Origin: Tropicibacter sp. R16_0
GTDB lineage: Bacteria > Pseudomonadota > Alphaproteobacteria > Rhodobacterales > Rhodobacteraceae
Length of the DNA: 64,000 nt
Assembly (NCBI RefSeq): GCF_017743935.1
Contig: NZ_JAGHRE010000013.1
Location: 1-64,000, forward strand
Direction of reading: 5' to 3'
Both the position numbers and the translations under genes were made by a program. Every line of letters starts with the position of its first letter. Position 1 is the first letter of the stretch. The notes beneath the pieces are model-generated. The model was not told the DNA's origin. It was given only the letters and a program-made list of their open reading frames with translations, and did no database searches. Below, in pieces: positions 26,116-33,714 of this stretch.

Positions 26116-26952
26116 ATGACCTGGCTGCGCGAGGCGCGGGCGCGGTTTCATGCCAAATGCTTGTCCGGTCCCATTACGGAAACACGCGGTGTCCCGTCGG
26201 TGGCAGATGTCTCCAACACATCGAGCCGTGAGATCGCCAAGGCGATGGTGGCCAAGATCGGCCCGCTGATCAGCCATGCCGAGAAACCGGCAGGCCAAAC
26301 CGCAGGCAGCCTGTTTGAGGCCGCGTGCCAGGACTTCATTGCAGAGTGTTTCGAGCAGTTTGCCCACCTGCGGCCGGGGCGGTTTTCCGTCGAGCGGGGG
26401 CAGCCGATTTCACGCTATGCGCAGTATGCGCATCTGGATGAGCTGCGCGCTCTGGCAGATGCGAGCCGGACGCTCAAGACGCATCTGGGCACGGACTACC
26501 TGATCAAGCCGGATGTGGTTGTGGTGCGCGGGGCCGAGACGGATGCGGTGATCAACCGGAGCGGCGATCTGGTGGATGCGTCGGTGGCGCGGCACTCGGG
26601 TCTGCGCCAGGCTAATGGGGCGCGAGCGACATTGCATGCCTCAGTCAGTTGCAAGCTGACAATCCGGTCGGACCGGGTGCAGAACACGCGCTCCGAGGCG
26701 CTGAACCTGATCCGCAATCGCAAGGGACGGCTGCCGCATATCGTGGCGGTGACCGCGGAACCCGTGCCGTCGCGGATTGCCGCGATTGCGCTTGGGACGG
26801 GGGATATGGACTGTGTGTACCATTTTGCGTTGCCCGAGTTGGTCGAGACCTTGCGCGAACAAGAGCGCGACACGCTTGAGCTTGTCGAGACGATGATCGA
26901 CGGACAGCGTCTTAGGGATATCTCGGATCTGCCATTGGATCTGGTGGTGTGA
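26116..26952 (+). CDS. Type II restriction endonuclease, NgoMIV family
   Basis: This 278-residue protein has the NgoMIV/Cfr10I-type PD-(D/E)xK layout. Asp133 is in KPDVVVV. Ser178 and Lys180 are in SCK, 47 residues after Asp133. TIRSDRVQN with the recognition Arg/Asp residues follows, and Glu194 in TRSEALNLIRNRKGR comes 14 residues after the Lys. Glu68 in SLFEAA is the candidate N-terminal metal ligand. The spacing agrees with the known NgoMIV active site, an enzyme that cuts GCCGGC as a tetramer. The specificity prediction is by family only. It is coupled to the upstream methyltransferase (2-base gap). A palindromic repeat element lies just behind it. Confidence 0.92.
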   Translation: MTWLREARARFHAKCLSGPITETRGVPSVADVSNTSSREIAKAMVAKIGPLISHAEKPAGQTAGSLFEAACQDFIAECFEQFAHLRPGRFSVERGQPISRYAQYAHLDELRALADASRTLKTHLGTDYLIKPDVVVVRGAETDAVINRSGDLVDASVARHSGLRQANGARATLHASVSCKLTIRSDRVQNTRSEALNLIRNRKGRLPHIVAVTAEPVPSRIAAIALGTGDMDCVYHFALPELVETLREQERDTLELVETMIDGQRLRDISDLPLDLVV

Positions 26953-26960
26953 AAGAGGAG

Positions 26961-27169
26961 CCGGGGGCTCCCGCTCGTCGTCAACTTTTCTGTCTAAAAC
27001 CTCCAACCGTTGGGCCCAATGAAACAGGGGTGCCTCGCTGCGCTCGGTGGTTGGCGCTTGTGGGGAAACAGATGCCCTAAGCGGGACCGCGCCGAGCGAC
27101 AAGCGAGGCGCCCGGCCCAACGGAGCAAGGGCCCGTCAGGGCATGATGCGAGGGCGGGAGTGCTCCCGG
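26961..27169. repeat. Dispersed palindromic intergenic element, copy B (about 209 bp)
   Basis: This is the second copy of the element family. The left end CCGGGGGCTCCCGC (26961) mirrors the right end GCGGGAGTGCTCCCGG (ending 27169). Shared internal blocks are GTCGTCAACTTTTCTG, AAAACCTCC, CGTTGGGCC, CCTCGCTGCGCTCGG and GCGAGGCGCCCGGCCCAA. It is more diverged than copies A and C and has a small insertion after the GGGCC block. It separates the convergent 3' ends of the restriction endonuclease and the GntR gene, and could act as a bidirectional terminator for both. Confidence 0.85.
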
Positions 27170-27190
27170 TTCCGAGGACGCAATCGGGGT

Positions 27191-27892
27191 TCAGTCGCGA
27201 AATGCCTCGGCCAGCACATCCTCGGCCTGGGGCGCCACGCGGCGTTCGGCCCGCAACAGGCGCAGCCGTTGGCGATGCCCCGCCTCGATATGAGCGCGCA
27301 TGGCGGCCTCGGCTGCGTCCGCATCCCGGTCACGTAGCGCGCGCAGGATGGCCTCGTGCTCTGTGACGGAATCTGCGGCGCGCGTGGGATCTGACAGGAT
27401 GATCGGACCCAGGATCAGCAGGGTTTTCTGCAGCCCTGCCATGGCCTTGATCAGAAACCGGTTCTTGGCTGCATCCAGCAGGGTCAGGTGAAACTGACGG
27501 TTCAAGTGATAGGCCTGGGGCAGGTCGCTGCACGCGGCCATGTCGGCGTTCAGCGCTTCGAGTTCTGCCAATTCGATGTCGGATGCCGTGCGTGCCGCCA
27601 TCCGCGCAGCGGTGCCTTCGAGCACGGCGCGCATGTCATAAAGCTCCATCACCTCGGCATAGCCCAGCTTGCGGATTGTGGCCCCCACGCGGGGGACATG
27701 TTCGACCAACCCGTCCACCTCAAGCATGCGGATGGCTTCGCGCACGGGCGTGCGGCTCAGCTCCAACCGGGTGGCTAGCTCGGTCTCGGTCACCCGGTCG
27801 CCAGCCTGCAGGGTGCCGTTGCGGATGTCATCCAACATCCGCGCATAGGCGATGGCGGCTGATGAGTTTTCTTTCCGCGGTGTGCTGCTCAT
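27191..27892 (-). CDS. GntR/FadR-family transcriptional regulator
   Basis: This 233-residue regulator has an N-terminal winged helix (GDRVTETELATRLELSRTPVREAIRMLEVDGLVEHVP, about 30-67) and an all-helical FCD ligand-binding domain (about 85-215) with metal/ligand histidines in HLNRQFHLTLLDAA and TEHEAILRAL. FCD members usually sense a carboxylic acid. It is divergent from the AbrB-family membrane protein and most likely controls that gene from the palindromic region between them. The start at 27892 has AAGG about 10 bases upstream; the longer frame to 28360 is antisense to the transporter and rejected. Confidence 0.9.
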   Translation of the reverse strand: MSSTPRKENSSAAIAYARMLDDIRNGTLQAGDRVTETELATRLELSRTPVREAIRMLEVDGLVEHVPRVGATIRKLGYAEVMELYDMRAVLEGTAARMAARTASDIELAELEALNADMAACSDLPQAYHLNRQFHLTLLDAAKNRFLIKAMAGLQKTLLILGPIILSDPTRAADSVTEHEAILRALRDRDADAAEAAMRAHIEAGHRQRLRLLRAERRVAPQAEDVLAEAFRD

Positions 27893-27907
27893 GGGGTTGG
27901 CCTTGGA

Positions 27908-27945
27908 TTGACAGTATTGCATCCTGCTGTATACGACTGGATGCA
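27908..27945 (+). promoter_or_regulatory. Promoter with candidate GntR operator
   Basis: TTGACA (27908-27913) and TATACG (27930-27935) with a 16-base spacer form a good sigma-70 promoter for the rightward gene. It is overlapped by the inverted repeat TGCATCC (27918-27924)/GGATGCA (27939-27945), whose half-sites lie 21 bp apart. Between the arms is GTATAC, similar to FCD-type GntR operators. A GntR protein bound here would block the promoter. Confidence 0.6.
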
Positions 27946-27970
27946 GAAACGCCAGAGCCTGAGTCTGCCC

Positions 27971-29002
27971 ATGTCCTTGCCACCACGCTTGGTAACTTTT
28001 GTGATCGCTGCACTTGGGGCAGGGGTGTTCTGGGCGCTGGCCTTGCCGTTGCCGTTTCTGTTCGGCCCGATGTGCGCCTGCCTGATCGCGGCGCTGGCAG
28101 GGGTGCAGTTGCAGGGCGTCAAAGTGATCTCGACCTCGGCCCGCACGGTGCTTGGGGTTGCCGTGGGCAGTGCCATAACGATCGACTTGATGATGAAACT
28201 GCCCGACATGGCGGTGACGCTGGCGATCATGGCCGCCTATATCGCCCTGATCGCGGTGATTGGCGTTCCCTTCTTCACGCGGATCTGCGGCTTTGACCGG
28301 GTGACCGCGTATTTCAGCGCCATGCCGGGCGGATTGCAGGACATGATCCTGTTCGGGCAAGAGGCGGGCGGTAATGTGCGCGCTTTGTCATTGATCCACG
28401 TGACCCGCGTTCTTGTGATCGTCTCGATCGCGCCGTTCATCCTGGCCGAGTTCTACGGGGTCTCTCTTAGCGGGGCCGTCGGTGCACCGGTGACGGACAT
28501 ACCGCCCTCGCAACTGACCGTGATGGTGATGATCGCCATCGCTGGCTGGAAAGGGGGCGAGCGAATTGGGCTATTTGGTGCAGCGATCCTGGGGCCGTTG
28601 ATCCTGGGCGCGGTGGCAACGCTTTTGGGAGTGCTCAGCCATCGTCCGCCAGCCGAGGCGATCTTTGTCGCGCAATTTGTGATCGGCATGGGATTGGGGG
28701 TCTCCTACACCGGCATCACAGCCACCGAGCTACGTAAGATTGTTTTGTCCGGCGCGGCTTTTGTTGTGGTGTTGGCGGCAATGGCGGCGGCGATCACGCA
28801 AGCGGTTGTTGGGATGGGGCTGGCGGACCCTGTCGAGGCGTTCTTGGCGTTCTCACCCGGGGGGCAGGCCGAGATGACGGTACTGGCACTGGTCGTGGGT
28901 GCCGACCTGGGATTTGTTGTGCTTCATCACCTGGTGCGGATGGTCGTTGTCATCGCAGGTGCTCCGGTGGCCGCGCGATATTTCCTGAATGAAAAAGAAT
29001 GA
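27971..29002 (+). CDS. AbrB-family membrane protein (putative ammonia monooxygenase-like transporter)
   Basis: This 343-residue very hydrophobic protein has about 10 membrane segments in two repeated halves. It matches the AbrB/AbrB-duplication family of inner-membrane proteins, whose transport substrate is not established. Repeated-half signatures are GPMCACLIAAL and FSAMPGGLQDMILFG in the first half, against GAAILGPLILG and FSPGGQAEMTVLALV in the second. I chose the ATG at 27971 because the predicted promoter ends near 27942; an ATG at 27941 is also possible and would add ten residues. Divergence from a GntR regulator suggests a solute-inducible transporter. Confidence 0.82.
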   Translation: MSLPPRLVTFVIAALGAGVFWALALPLPFLFGPMCACLIAALAGVQLQGVKVISTSARTVLGVAVGSAITIDLMMKLPDMAVTLAIMAAYIALIAVIGVPFFTRICGFDRVTAYFSAMPGGLQDMILFGQEAGGNVRALSLIHVTRVLVIVSIAPFILAEFYGVSLSGAVGAPVTDIPPSQLTVMVMIAIAGWKGGERIGLFGAAILGPLILGAVATLLGVLSHRPPAEAIFVAQFVIGMGLGVSYTGITATELRKIVLSGAAFVVVLAAMAAAITQAVVGMGLADPVEAFLAFSPGGQAEMTVLALVVGADLGFVVLHHLVRMVVVIAGAPVAARYFLNEKE

Positions 29003-29061
29003 CAAAAACTGCGCGTTTCCCTCTTGCGTCTGCCTGTCAGCTTGGGTAAATCCGCCCTCAC

Positions 29062-29137
<76 letters not shown>

Positions 29138-29213
29138 TCCCCTTCTTGATATTGTAGTGATACCAACGCGTTGGACGGCGCTCTTCAATCTGTTGGGCTG
29201 TGCTCGCAGGAGT

Positions 29214-29240
29214 AAAAAGGCCGCAGCAGAGACCCGCGGC
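29214..29240 (-). terminator. Intrinsic terminator behind the downstream barrel gene
   Basis: GCCGC (29220-29224) pairs with GCGGC (29236-29240), with T5 on the minus strand (complement of 29214-29218). It is 30 bases past the stop of the leftward outer-membrane barrel gene. Confidence 0.7.
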
Positions 29241-29270
29241 GACCTGAAATCTTTCGGTTAATAGGTGGGC

Positions 29271-29981
29271 TTACATGCCTGGCAGACGGTCCAGGATCGA
29301 TCGGCGGCCAAATGTGGTGCCGGGGCGGTCGCCCAGGTTGAACTTCATGCCAAAGCCGACAAAGGCGTCGTTGGAGCTGAAATTTGCGATGCGGGCGTTG
29401 CCGTTGCCCAACTCGCCATAGAGCGCCACGCCGCTGCCGAGCTCATAGTCGGCACCGATGGCGAGGCGGGTCAGGTCCGAACCGGTTTTGTTGTCCATAT
29501 AGTCGAACTGCGCGTTCAAGTTCAGATTGGCGCCGACGTCGCTGCTGATCTTGGCCCCAAGAAGCGTGGCGTTCTGCCCCTGCACGCGACCGCGTGAGAA
29601 ATACCCTTCAACTGTAAGCGCGGTGAAATCATAAGTCGCTTCAAGACCATAGAAGTTGCGGTCGATGGTGTTTTCATCCTCGGTGCCCCAAAAAGCGCCA
29701 ACAGCCCCGCCATAGTTGAACTGGTAGATCCCGTGCAATGTTGCGGAATGGCCGGATGTGTTGCTTTGGCCAAACTTGTAATAGCCCAAGTCGATCTGGG
29801 TAGAGAATGTGTCGCTCAGACCAACTTCGAATGACCCGCGCAAAGCCTGCCGCGTGCCTTTAGAGTTGTTGGTGAACTGATAGTGGGACACGTCAACATT
29901 TGCGCCGCTGATCGCCTGAGCGTTCGCGCTGATCGGGACGAGCCCCATGGCAAGCACCGCCGCCACTGCCTGGGGTTTCAT
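29271..29981 (-). CDS. Outer-membrane beta-barrel protein (tandem paralogue 2)
   Basis: This 236-residue protein has a signal peptide (MKPQAVAAVLAMGLVPISANAQA, cleaved near 22). The remainder is alternating aromatic/polar beta-strands typical of a small porin-like barrel (for example GSFEVGLSDTFSTQIDLGYYK). The barrel closes near FVGFGMKFNLG and is followed by GTTFGRRSILDRLPGM, a tail shared with the upstream paralogue. RBS AAGGAG stands before 29981; the longer frame from 30065 is rejected. It resembles YfaZ-like and other small barrels. The pore, if any, and its substrate are unknown. It shares about the same length and strand pattern as its neighbour, so tandem duplication is likely. Confidence 0.8.
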   Translation of the reverse strand: MKPQAVAAVLAMGLVPISANAQAISGANVDVSHYQFTNNSKGTRQALRGSFEVGLSDTFSTQIDLGYYKFGQSNTSGHSATLHGIYQFNYGGAVGAFWGTEDENTIDRNFYGLEATYDFTALTVEGYFSRGRVQGQNATLLGAKISSDVGANLNLNAQFDYMDNKTGSDLTRLAIGADYELGSGVALYGELGNGNARIANFSSNDAFVGFGMKFNLGDRPGTTFGRRSILDRLPGM

Positions 29982-30114
29982 TGTTCTGCTCCTTTGCCTC
30001 GTGCTGTGCACGGGTTTGCCTGTGTGCATCTCTGCATGGCGCTTTGCGCGCTCTGATAGGCACAATCTAATGCATGGAGCGAATCAGGTAAAGTATTAAA
30101 GGCAATGAAGGAAT

Positions 30115-30140
30115 CGTCGGCGCCTTACATGGCGCCGACG
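30115..30140 (-). terminator. Hairpin between the two barrel genes
   Basis: A perfect 10-bp repeat, CGTCGGCGCC (30115-30124) and GGCGCCGACG (30131-30140), lies 12 bases past the stop of the upstream barrel gene on the minus strand. Only a mixed ATTCCTT follows, so termination may be partial. Confidence 0.6.
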
Positions 30141-30151
30141 TTGCGGTTGGA

Positions 30152-30871
30152 TCAGAGCCCCGGCATCTTGTCCAAGAAGCCACGGCGGCCAAAAGTGGTG
30201 CCGCGTTTGGCGCCGAAATTGTAGCGCAAACCAAAGCCGACAAAGGTTTCGTTGGCGCCGACGGGGCCCGCGTTGGCGTCAAAACCGCCGACTTCGGCGT
30301 AGAACGCCCCACCTTCGCCAAAGCTGTAGTCCGTTCCGACACTGTATCGTGTGGCGTCCACGCCATTGCGCGCGTCGATGTAATCAATGTTGGCCTTCAG
30401 GCGCCAGGCCTCGTTGATGTTGCCGCGGATTTGCAGGCCGGCGAGGGTGCCGTTACTGTCGTTGTTTCCGGCCGCGTCAGCGATGGATGCATAGCCTTCG
30501 AACTCAACACGACCTGCTTCATGCCCGGCCTCGACCCCGTAGAAGTTCACGCCCTGGTTGTTGAGGTCGTCCCGGCCTGCAAAGACGCCAAGCGATGTGA
30601 ATTCGCCCACATGGAAGTTGCCATGCAGGGTGACGTTGGTCCCCACTTCGCTGATCGCGTTCAGATCGTGAACACCAAGATCCGCCTGCAGGCCAAAGGT
30701 GCGAGTAAAGGCAATTTCGCCAGATCCCGTAAGCGAGCGTTTGGAGACGCGGGTGTTGTCGGTGAACGCGGAATAGCCGACGTCGACATAGCCACCAACC
30801 AGTTCGGCCGCTGTTGTGGATTGCGCGAACGCGATTGTCAGCCCGAGGGCTGACAGCGTCAAAGTTCTCAT
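30152..30871 (-). CDS. Outer-membrane beta-barrel protein (tandem paralogue 1)
   Basis: This 239-residue secreted barrel has a signal peptide (ending TTAAEL, about residue 22) and repeated amphipathic strands. The final strand FVGFGLRYNFG is followed by the conserved tail GTTFGRRGFLDKMPGL. It shares layout and tail with the next gene, with aligned blocks such as FYGVEAGHEAGRVEFEGY against FYGLEATYDFTALTVEGY. Both probably sit in the outer membrane. The 5' leader (30872-31000) is AT-rich and contains a CGCGCT/AGCGCG hairpin at 30901-30914, between oligo-A runs on the coding strand, before RBS GGAG. Such leaders are common sites of post-transcriptional control of outer-membrane proteins. Confidence 0.8.
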   Translation of the reverse strand: MRTLTLSALGLTIAFAQSTTAAELVGGYVDVGYSAFTDNTRVSKRSLTGSGEIAFTRTFGLQADLGVHDLNAISEVGTNVTLHGNFHVGEFTSLGVFAGRDDLNNQGVNFYGVEAGHEAGRVEFEGYASIADAAGNNDSNGTLAGLQIRGNINEAWRLKANIDYIDARNGVDATRYSVGTDYSFGEGGAFYAEVGGFDANAGPVGANETFVGFGLRYNFGAKRGTTFGRRGFLDKMPGL

Positions 30872-31035
30872 GGACCTGCTCCAATTATGTTATGTTTTTT
30901 CGCGCTTTAGCGCGTTTTTCTATCAACTATCACATTGAATCAGGGGCGATACCAGCCAAGCGGTAAAATGGTGATGTTGTTGCGGGGTGAACACAGCCGC
31001 CGTACGCAATTTGTGCCACGTGACACTTGCACATG

Positions 31036-31070
31036 AAAAACGGCCCCAACCAAAGGACGGTTGGGGCCGT
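31036..31070 (-). terminator. Intrinsic terminator of the gamma-glutamylation-type operon
   Basis: A perfect 12-bp stem (ACGGCCCCAACC, 31040-31051, with its complement 31059-31070) and a 7-base loop are followed by T5 on the minus strand. It stands 28 bases past the alcohol dehydrogenase stop. Confidence 0.92.
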
Positions 31071-31097
31071 GAGCTTGCATGCAAGCGGCCGAGTGCC

Positions 31098-32243
31098 TCA
31101 GAGGATTGCTTCGAACAACGCTCGGGTGTTCTCGGTCGTCATCTCGACAGGGTTGCCGCCCGTTGACGGATCGTTCAGCGCATCGCGCACCAGAGCATCC
31201 AGATCGGGATCGGTGACACCCAGTTCGGTCAGTGTCTTGGGGATGCCAAGGCTCTCGTTCAGGTTGTCAACATAAGCCGCAAAGCCGTCAAACCCACCGT
31301 CGATGCCAAGATATGCGGCGGCTTGGGTCAACACGCCCTCGGCCGCAGGGCGGTTGAATTGCAGCACTGCAGGCATGCAGACGGCGTTGGTGGTACCGTG
31401 GTGGGTGTGGTGATGCGCGCCGATGGGGTGCGACAGGGCGTGAATGGCGCCCAGACCCTTTTGGAACGCGGTGGCGCCCATGGCAGCAGCCGACATCATA
31501 TGCGCGCGCGCCTCAAGGTCGGTGCCATCGGCATAGGCGCGCGGCAGGTAGTCCTTGACCAGGCGCATACCCTCCAACGCCATGCCCTGAGACATCGGGT
31601 GGTAATGCGGCGAGCAAAAGGCCTCGACACAATGGGCGAATGCATCCAGGCCGGTACCAGCGGTGATGAACTTGGGCATGCCCACGGTCAGTTCCGGATC
31701 GCAGATCACCACCTTGGGCAGCATCAGCGGATGGAAGATGATCTTCTTCTCGTGAGTTTCCGAATTGGTGATGACGCCCGCGCGCCCCACCTCTGATCCA
31801 GTGCCGGCGGTGGTGGGCACAGCCACGATCGGGTGGATGCCTGCAGGATCGGCGCGGGTCCACCAGTCGCCGATGTCTTCGAAATCCCACAGGGGCCGGG
31901 TTTGACCCGCCATGAAGGCCAGCGTCTTGCCAAGGTCCAGGCCTGAGCCGCCGCCAAAGGCGATCACGCCGTCAAAGCCGCCTTCGCGATAGACGGCCAG
32001 CCCGGCCTCGACGTTTTTCTCATTCGGGTTCGGGTCGACGTCCGAAAACAGCGCGCGACCCAGGCCCGCCGCCTCCAGCAGGTCCAGCGTCGACTGCGTG
32101 ATCGGCAGATCGGCCAGGCCTTTGTCGGTGACCAACAAAGGCTTGGTGATGCCAGCCGCCGCGCAGGCGTCTGCGATTTCGGAAATACGGCCCGCGCCAA
32201 AGCGCACGGCGGTGGGGTAGGACCAGTTGCCAACAAGGTTCAT
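31098..32243 (-). CDS. Iron-containing alcohol dehydrogenase
   Basis: This 381-residue group III (Fe-ADH) dehydrogenase has a Rossmann-like N-terminal half with NAD-binding FGGGSGLDLGKTLAF (about 95-109) and TTAGTGSEVGRAGVI (about 145-159). The all-helical C-terminal half has metal-binding residues in GLDAFAHCVEAF and ALSHPIGAHHHTHHGTTNA. The Asp and three His ligands of the iron/zinc site are visible. It oxidises a primary alcohol to an aldehyde with NAD(P). It is the last gene of the operon, 4 bases after the aldehyde dehydrogenase, so the two probably act in sequence on the same intermediate, for example a gamma-glutamylated amino alcohol. Confidence 0.93.
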   Translation of the reverse strand: MNLVGNWSYPTAVRFGAGRISEIADACAAAGITKPLLVTDKGLADLPITQSTLDLLEAAGLGRALFSDVDPNPNEKNVEAGLAVYREGGFDGVIAFGGGSGLDLGKTLAFMAGQTRPLWDFEDIGDWWTRADPAGIHPIVAVPTTAGTGSEVGRAGVITNSETHEKKIIFHPLMLPKVVICDPELTVGMPKFITAGTGLDAFAHCVEAFCSPHYHPMSQGMALEGMRLVKDYLPRAYADGTDLEARAHMMSAAAMGATAFQKGLGAIHALSHPIGAHHHTHHGTTNAVCMPAVLQFNRPAAEGVLTQAAAYLGIDGGFDGFAAYVDNLNESLGIPKTLTELGVTDPDLDALVRDALNDPSTGGNPVEMTTENTRALFEAIL

Positions 32244-32247
32244 CAGA

Positions 32248-33624
32248 TCAGCCCTTTTTCAGGTGGTAGGATTTGGGGCGCGTCAGAGCATGAAAGCCCA
32301 GAACGGACAAGCCTGCACCGCGCCCGGTGTCTTTGCATCCGGTCCAGCACAGTGCGGGGTCCAGATAATCGCAGCGGTTCATGAAGACGGTGCCGGTTTC
32401 CAGCTGTGCGCCGATCTCGTCGGCTTTGTCTGTATCGGCTGTCCAGATCGAGGCGGTGAGGCCAAACTGACTGTCATTCATCAATTCGATGGCTTCCTCG
32501 TCGCTGGACACCTTCATGATCCCCACAACCGGGCCAAAGCTCTCATCCCGCATGACGCGCATGTCGTGCGTCACATTGGTCAGGATCTGTGGCGTCAGAT
32601 AGGCGCCGCCGTCATCGGCCTCCATCGTCTCGATATGGGCCACGGCGCCCGCGTCGATGGCTTCGGCGATCTGTGCACGCACTTCTTCGGCGAACCGCAC
32701 ATGTGCCATCGGGCCCATGGTGGTCTCGGCCTCCAGCGGGTTGCCCAGCTTATAGGTGTTCACCAGCGCCACGGCTTTTTCGACAAAGGCGTCATAAAGG
32801 CTGTCATGCACATAGATCCGCTCGATCCCGCAGCAGCATTGGCCTGAGTTGAACATGGCCCCGTCAATCAGCGTGTCGACAGCAGCCTCCAGATCGGCGT
32901 CAGCGCGGACATAGCCTGGGTCTTTGCCGCCCAGTTCGGTCGAGACGGGGATAAAGGTGCCGGCTGCCGCGCGCTCCATCGCCTGGCCGCCGCGCACCGA
33001 ACCGGTGAAGTTCACGAAATTCACGTGACGGCCCGAGATCAGCTCGGCGGTGGTGTCGTGGTTCAGGAACAGGTTCTGGAACACATCTTGCGGAATGCCT
33101 GCGGCATGGAACGCTTCGGCCATCCGCTCACCCACCTGCAAGGTTTGGGCGGCGTGTTTCAACAGCACCGTGTTGCCCGCGATCAGGGCAGGGGCCACGG
33201 TATTGATCGCGGTCATATAGGGATAGTTCCAGGGCGCCACGACCAGCACGACGCCATGCGCCTCACGCTCGATCTTGCGCAGGAAGGCATCGCTGTCCTC
33301 GACCACGATCGGCGCAAGCGCGGTTTCCGCGATCTCGGCCATATAGCTGGCGCGCTCATTGAAGCCGCCGAACTCCCCCCCATAGCGCACCGGGCGGCCC
33401 ATCTGATGGGCCAGCTCGACTGCCATACGATCGGTTGTCATGCCCACCTCGGCTACAGCCGCCTGCACCAGAGCAATCCGCTCGGCCAGGGGCCGCGCAG
33501 CCCAGGCCTTTTGCGCCGCCTTCGCGCGAGCCGCGGCGGCCAAGGCCTCCGCCGGGCTGGCCAAGGGCCGCTCCAGATACACCGATCCATCAATCGGCGA
33601 GATACATTGAACGGTTCCAGTCAT
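32248..33624 (-). CDS. Aldehyde dehydrogenase
   Basis: This 458-residue NAD(P)-dependent aldehyde dehydrogenase has cofactor/catalytic Asn in VVAPWNYPYMTAIN (about 140), FTGSVRGG (about 205), the general-base Glu in ELGGKDPGYV (about 230-239) and the catalytic Cys in FNSGQCCCGIERIYVH (about 265-280), where three Cys occur in a row. FGPVVGIM closes the active site. Translation begins at 33624, where GGAG is eight bases upstream; the frame from 33666 is a non-coding extension. The placement directly before the alcohol dehydrogenase and after the glutamine-synthetase-like gene suggests it oxidises the aldehyde formed from a gamma-glutamylated or free amino alcohol. Confidence 0.93.
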   Translation of the reverse strand: MTGTVQCISPIDGSVYLERPLASPAEALAAAARAKAAQKAWAARPLAERIALVQAAVAEVGMTTDRMAVELAHQMGRPVRYGGEFGGFNERASYMAEIAETALAPIVVEDSDAFLRKIEREAHGVVLVVAPWNYPYMTAINTVAPALIAGNTVLLKHAAQTLQVGERMAEAFHAAGIPQDVFQNLFLNHDTTAELISGRHVNFVNFTGSVRGGQAMERAAAGTFIPVSTELGGKDPGYVRADADLEAAVDTLIDGAMFNSGQCCCGIERIYVHDSLYDAFVEKAVALVNTYKLGNPLEAETTMGPMAHVRFAEEVRAQIAEAIDAGAVAHIETMEADDGGAYLTPQILTNVTHDMRVMRDESFGPVVGIMKVSSDEEAIELMNDSQFGLTASIWTADTDKADEIGAQLETGTVFMNRCDYLDPALCWTGCKDTGRGAGLSVLGFHALTRPKSYHLKKG

Positions 33625-33714
33625 CACTGAACTCCAACTGCGGGGCACCATCGCCCCTGACTTCATCTTTTCAAAAATACTCCGGGGTCTCGGGCAGCGC
33701 CCCAGTCCGACATA

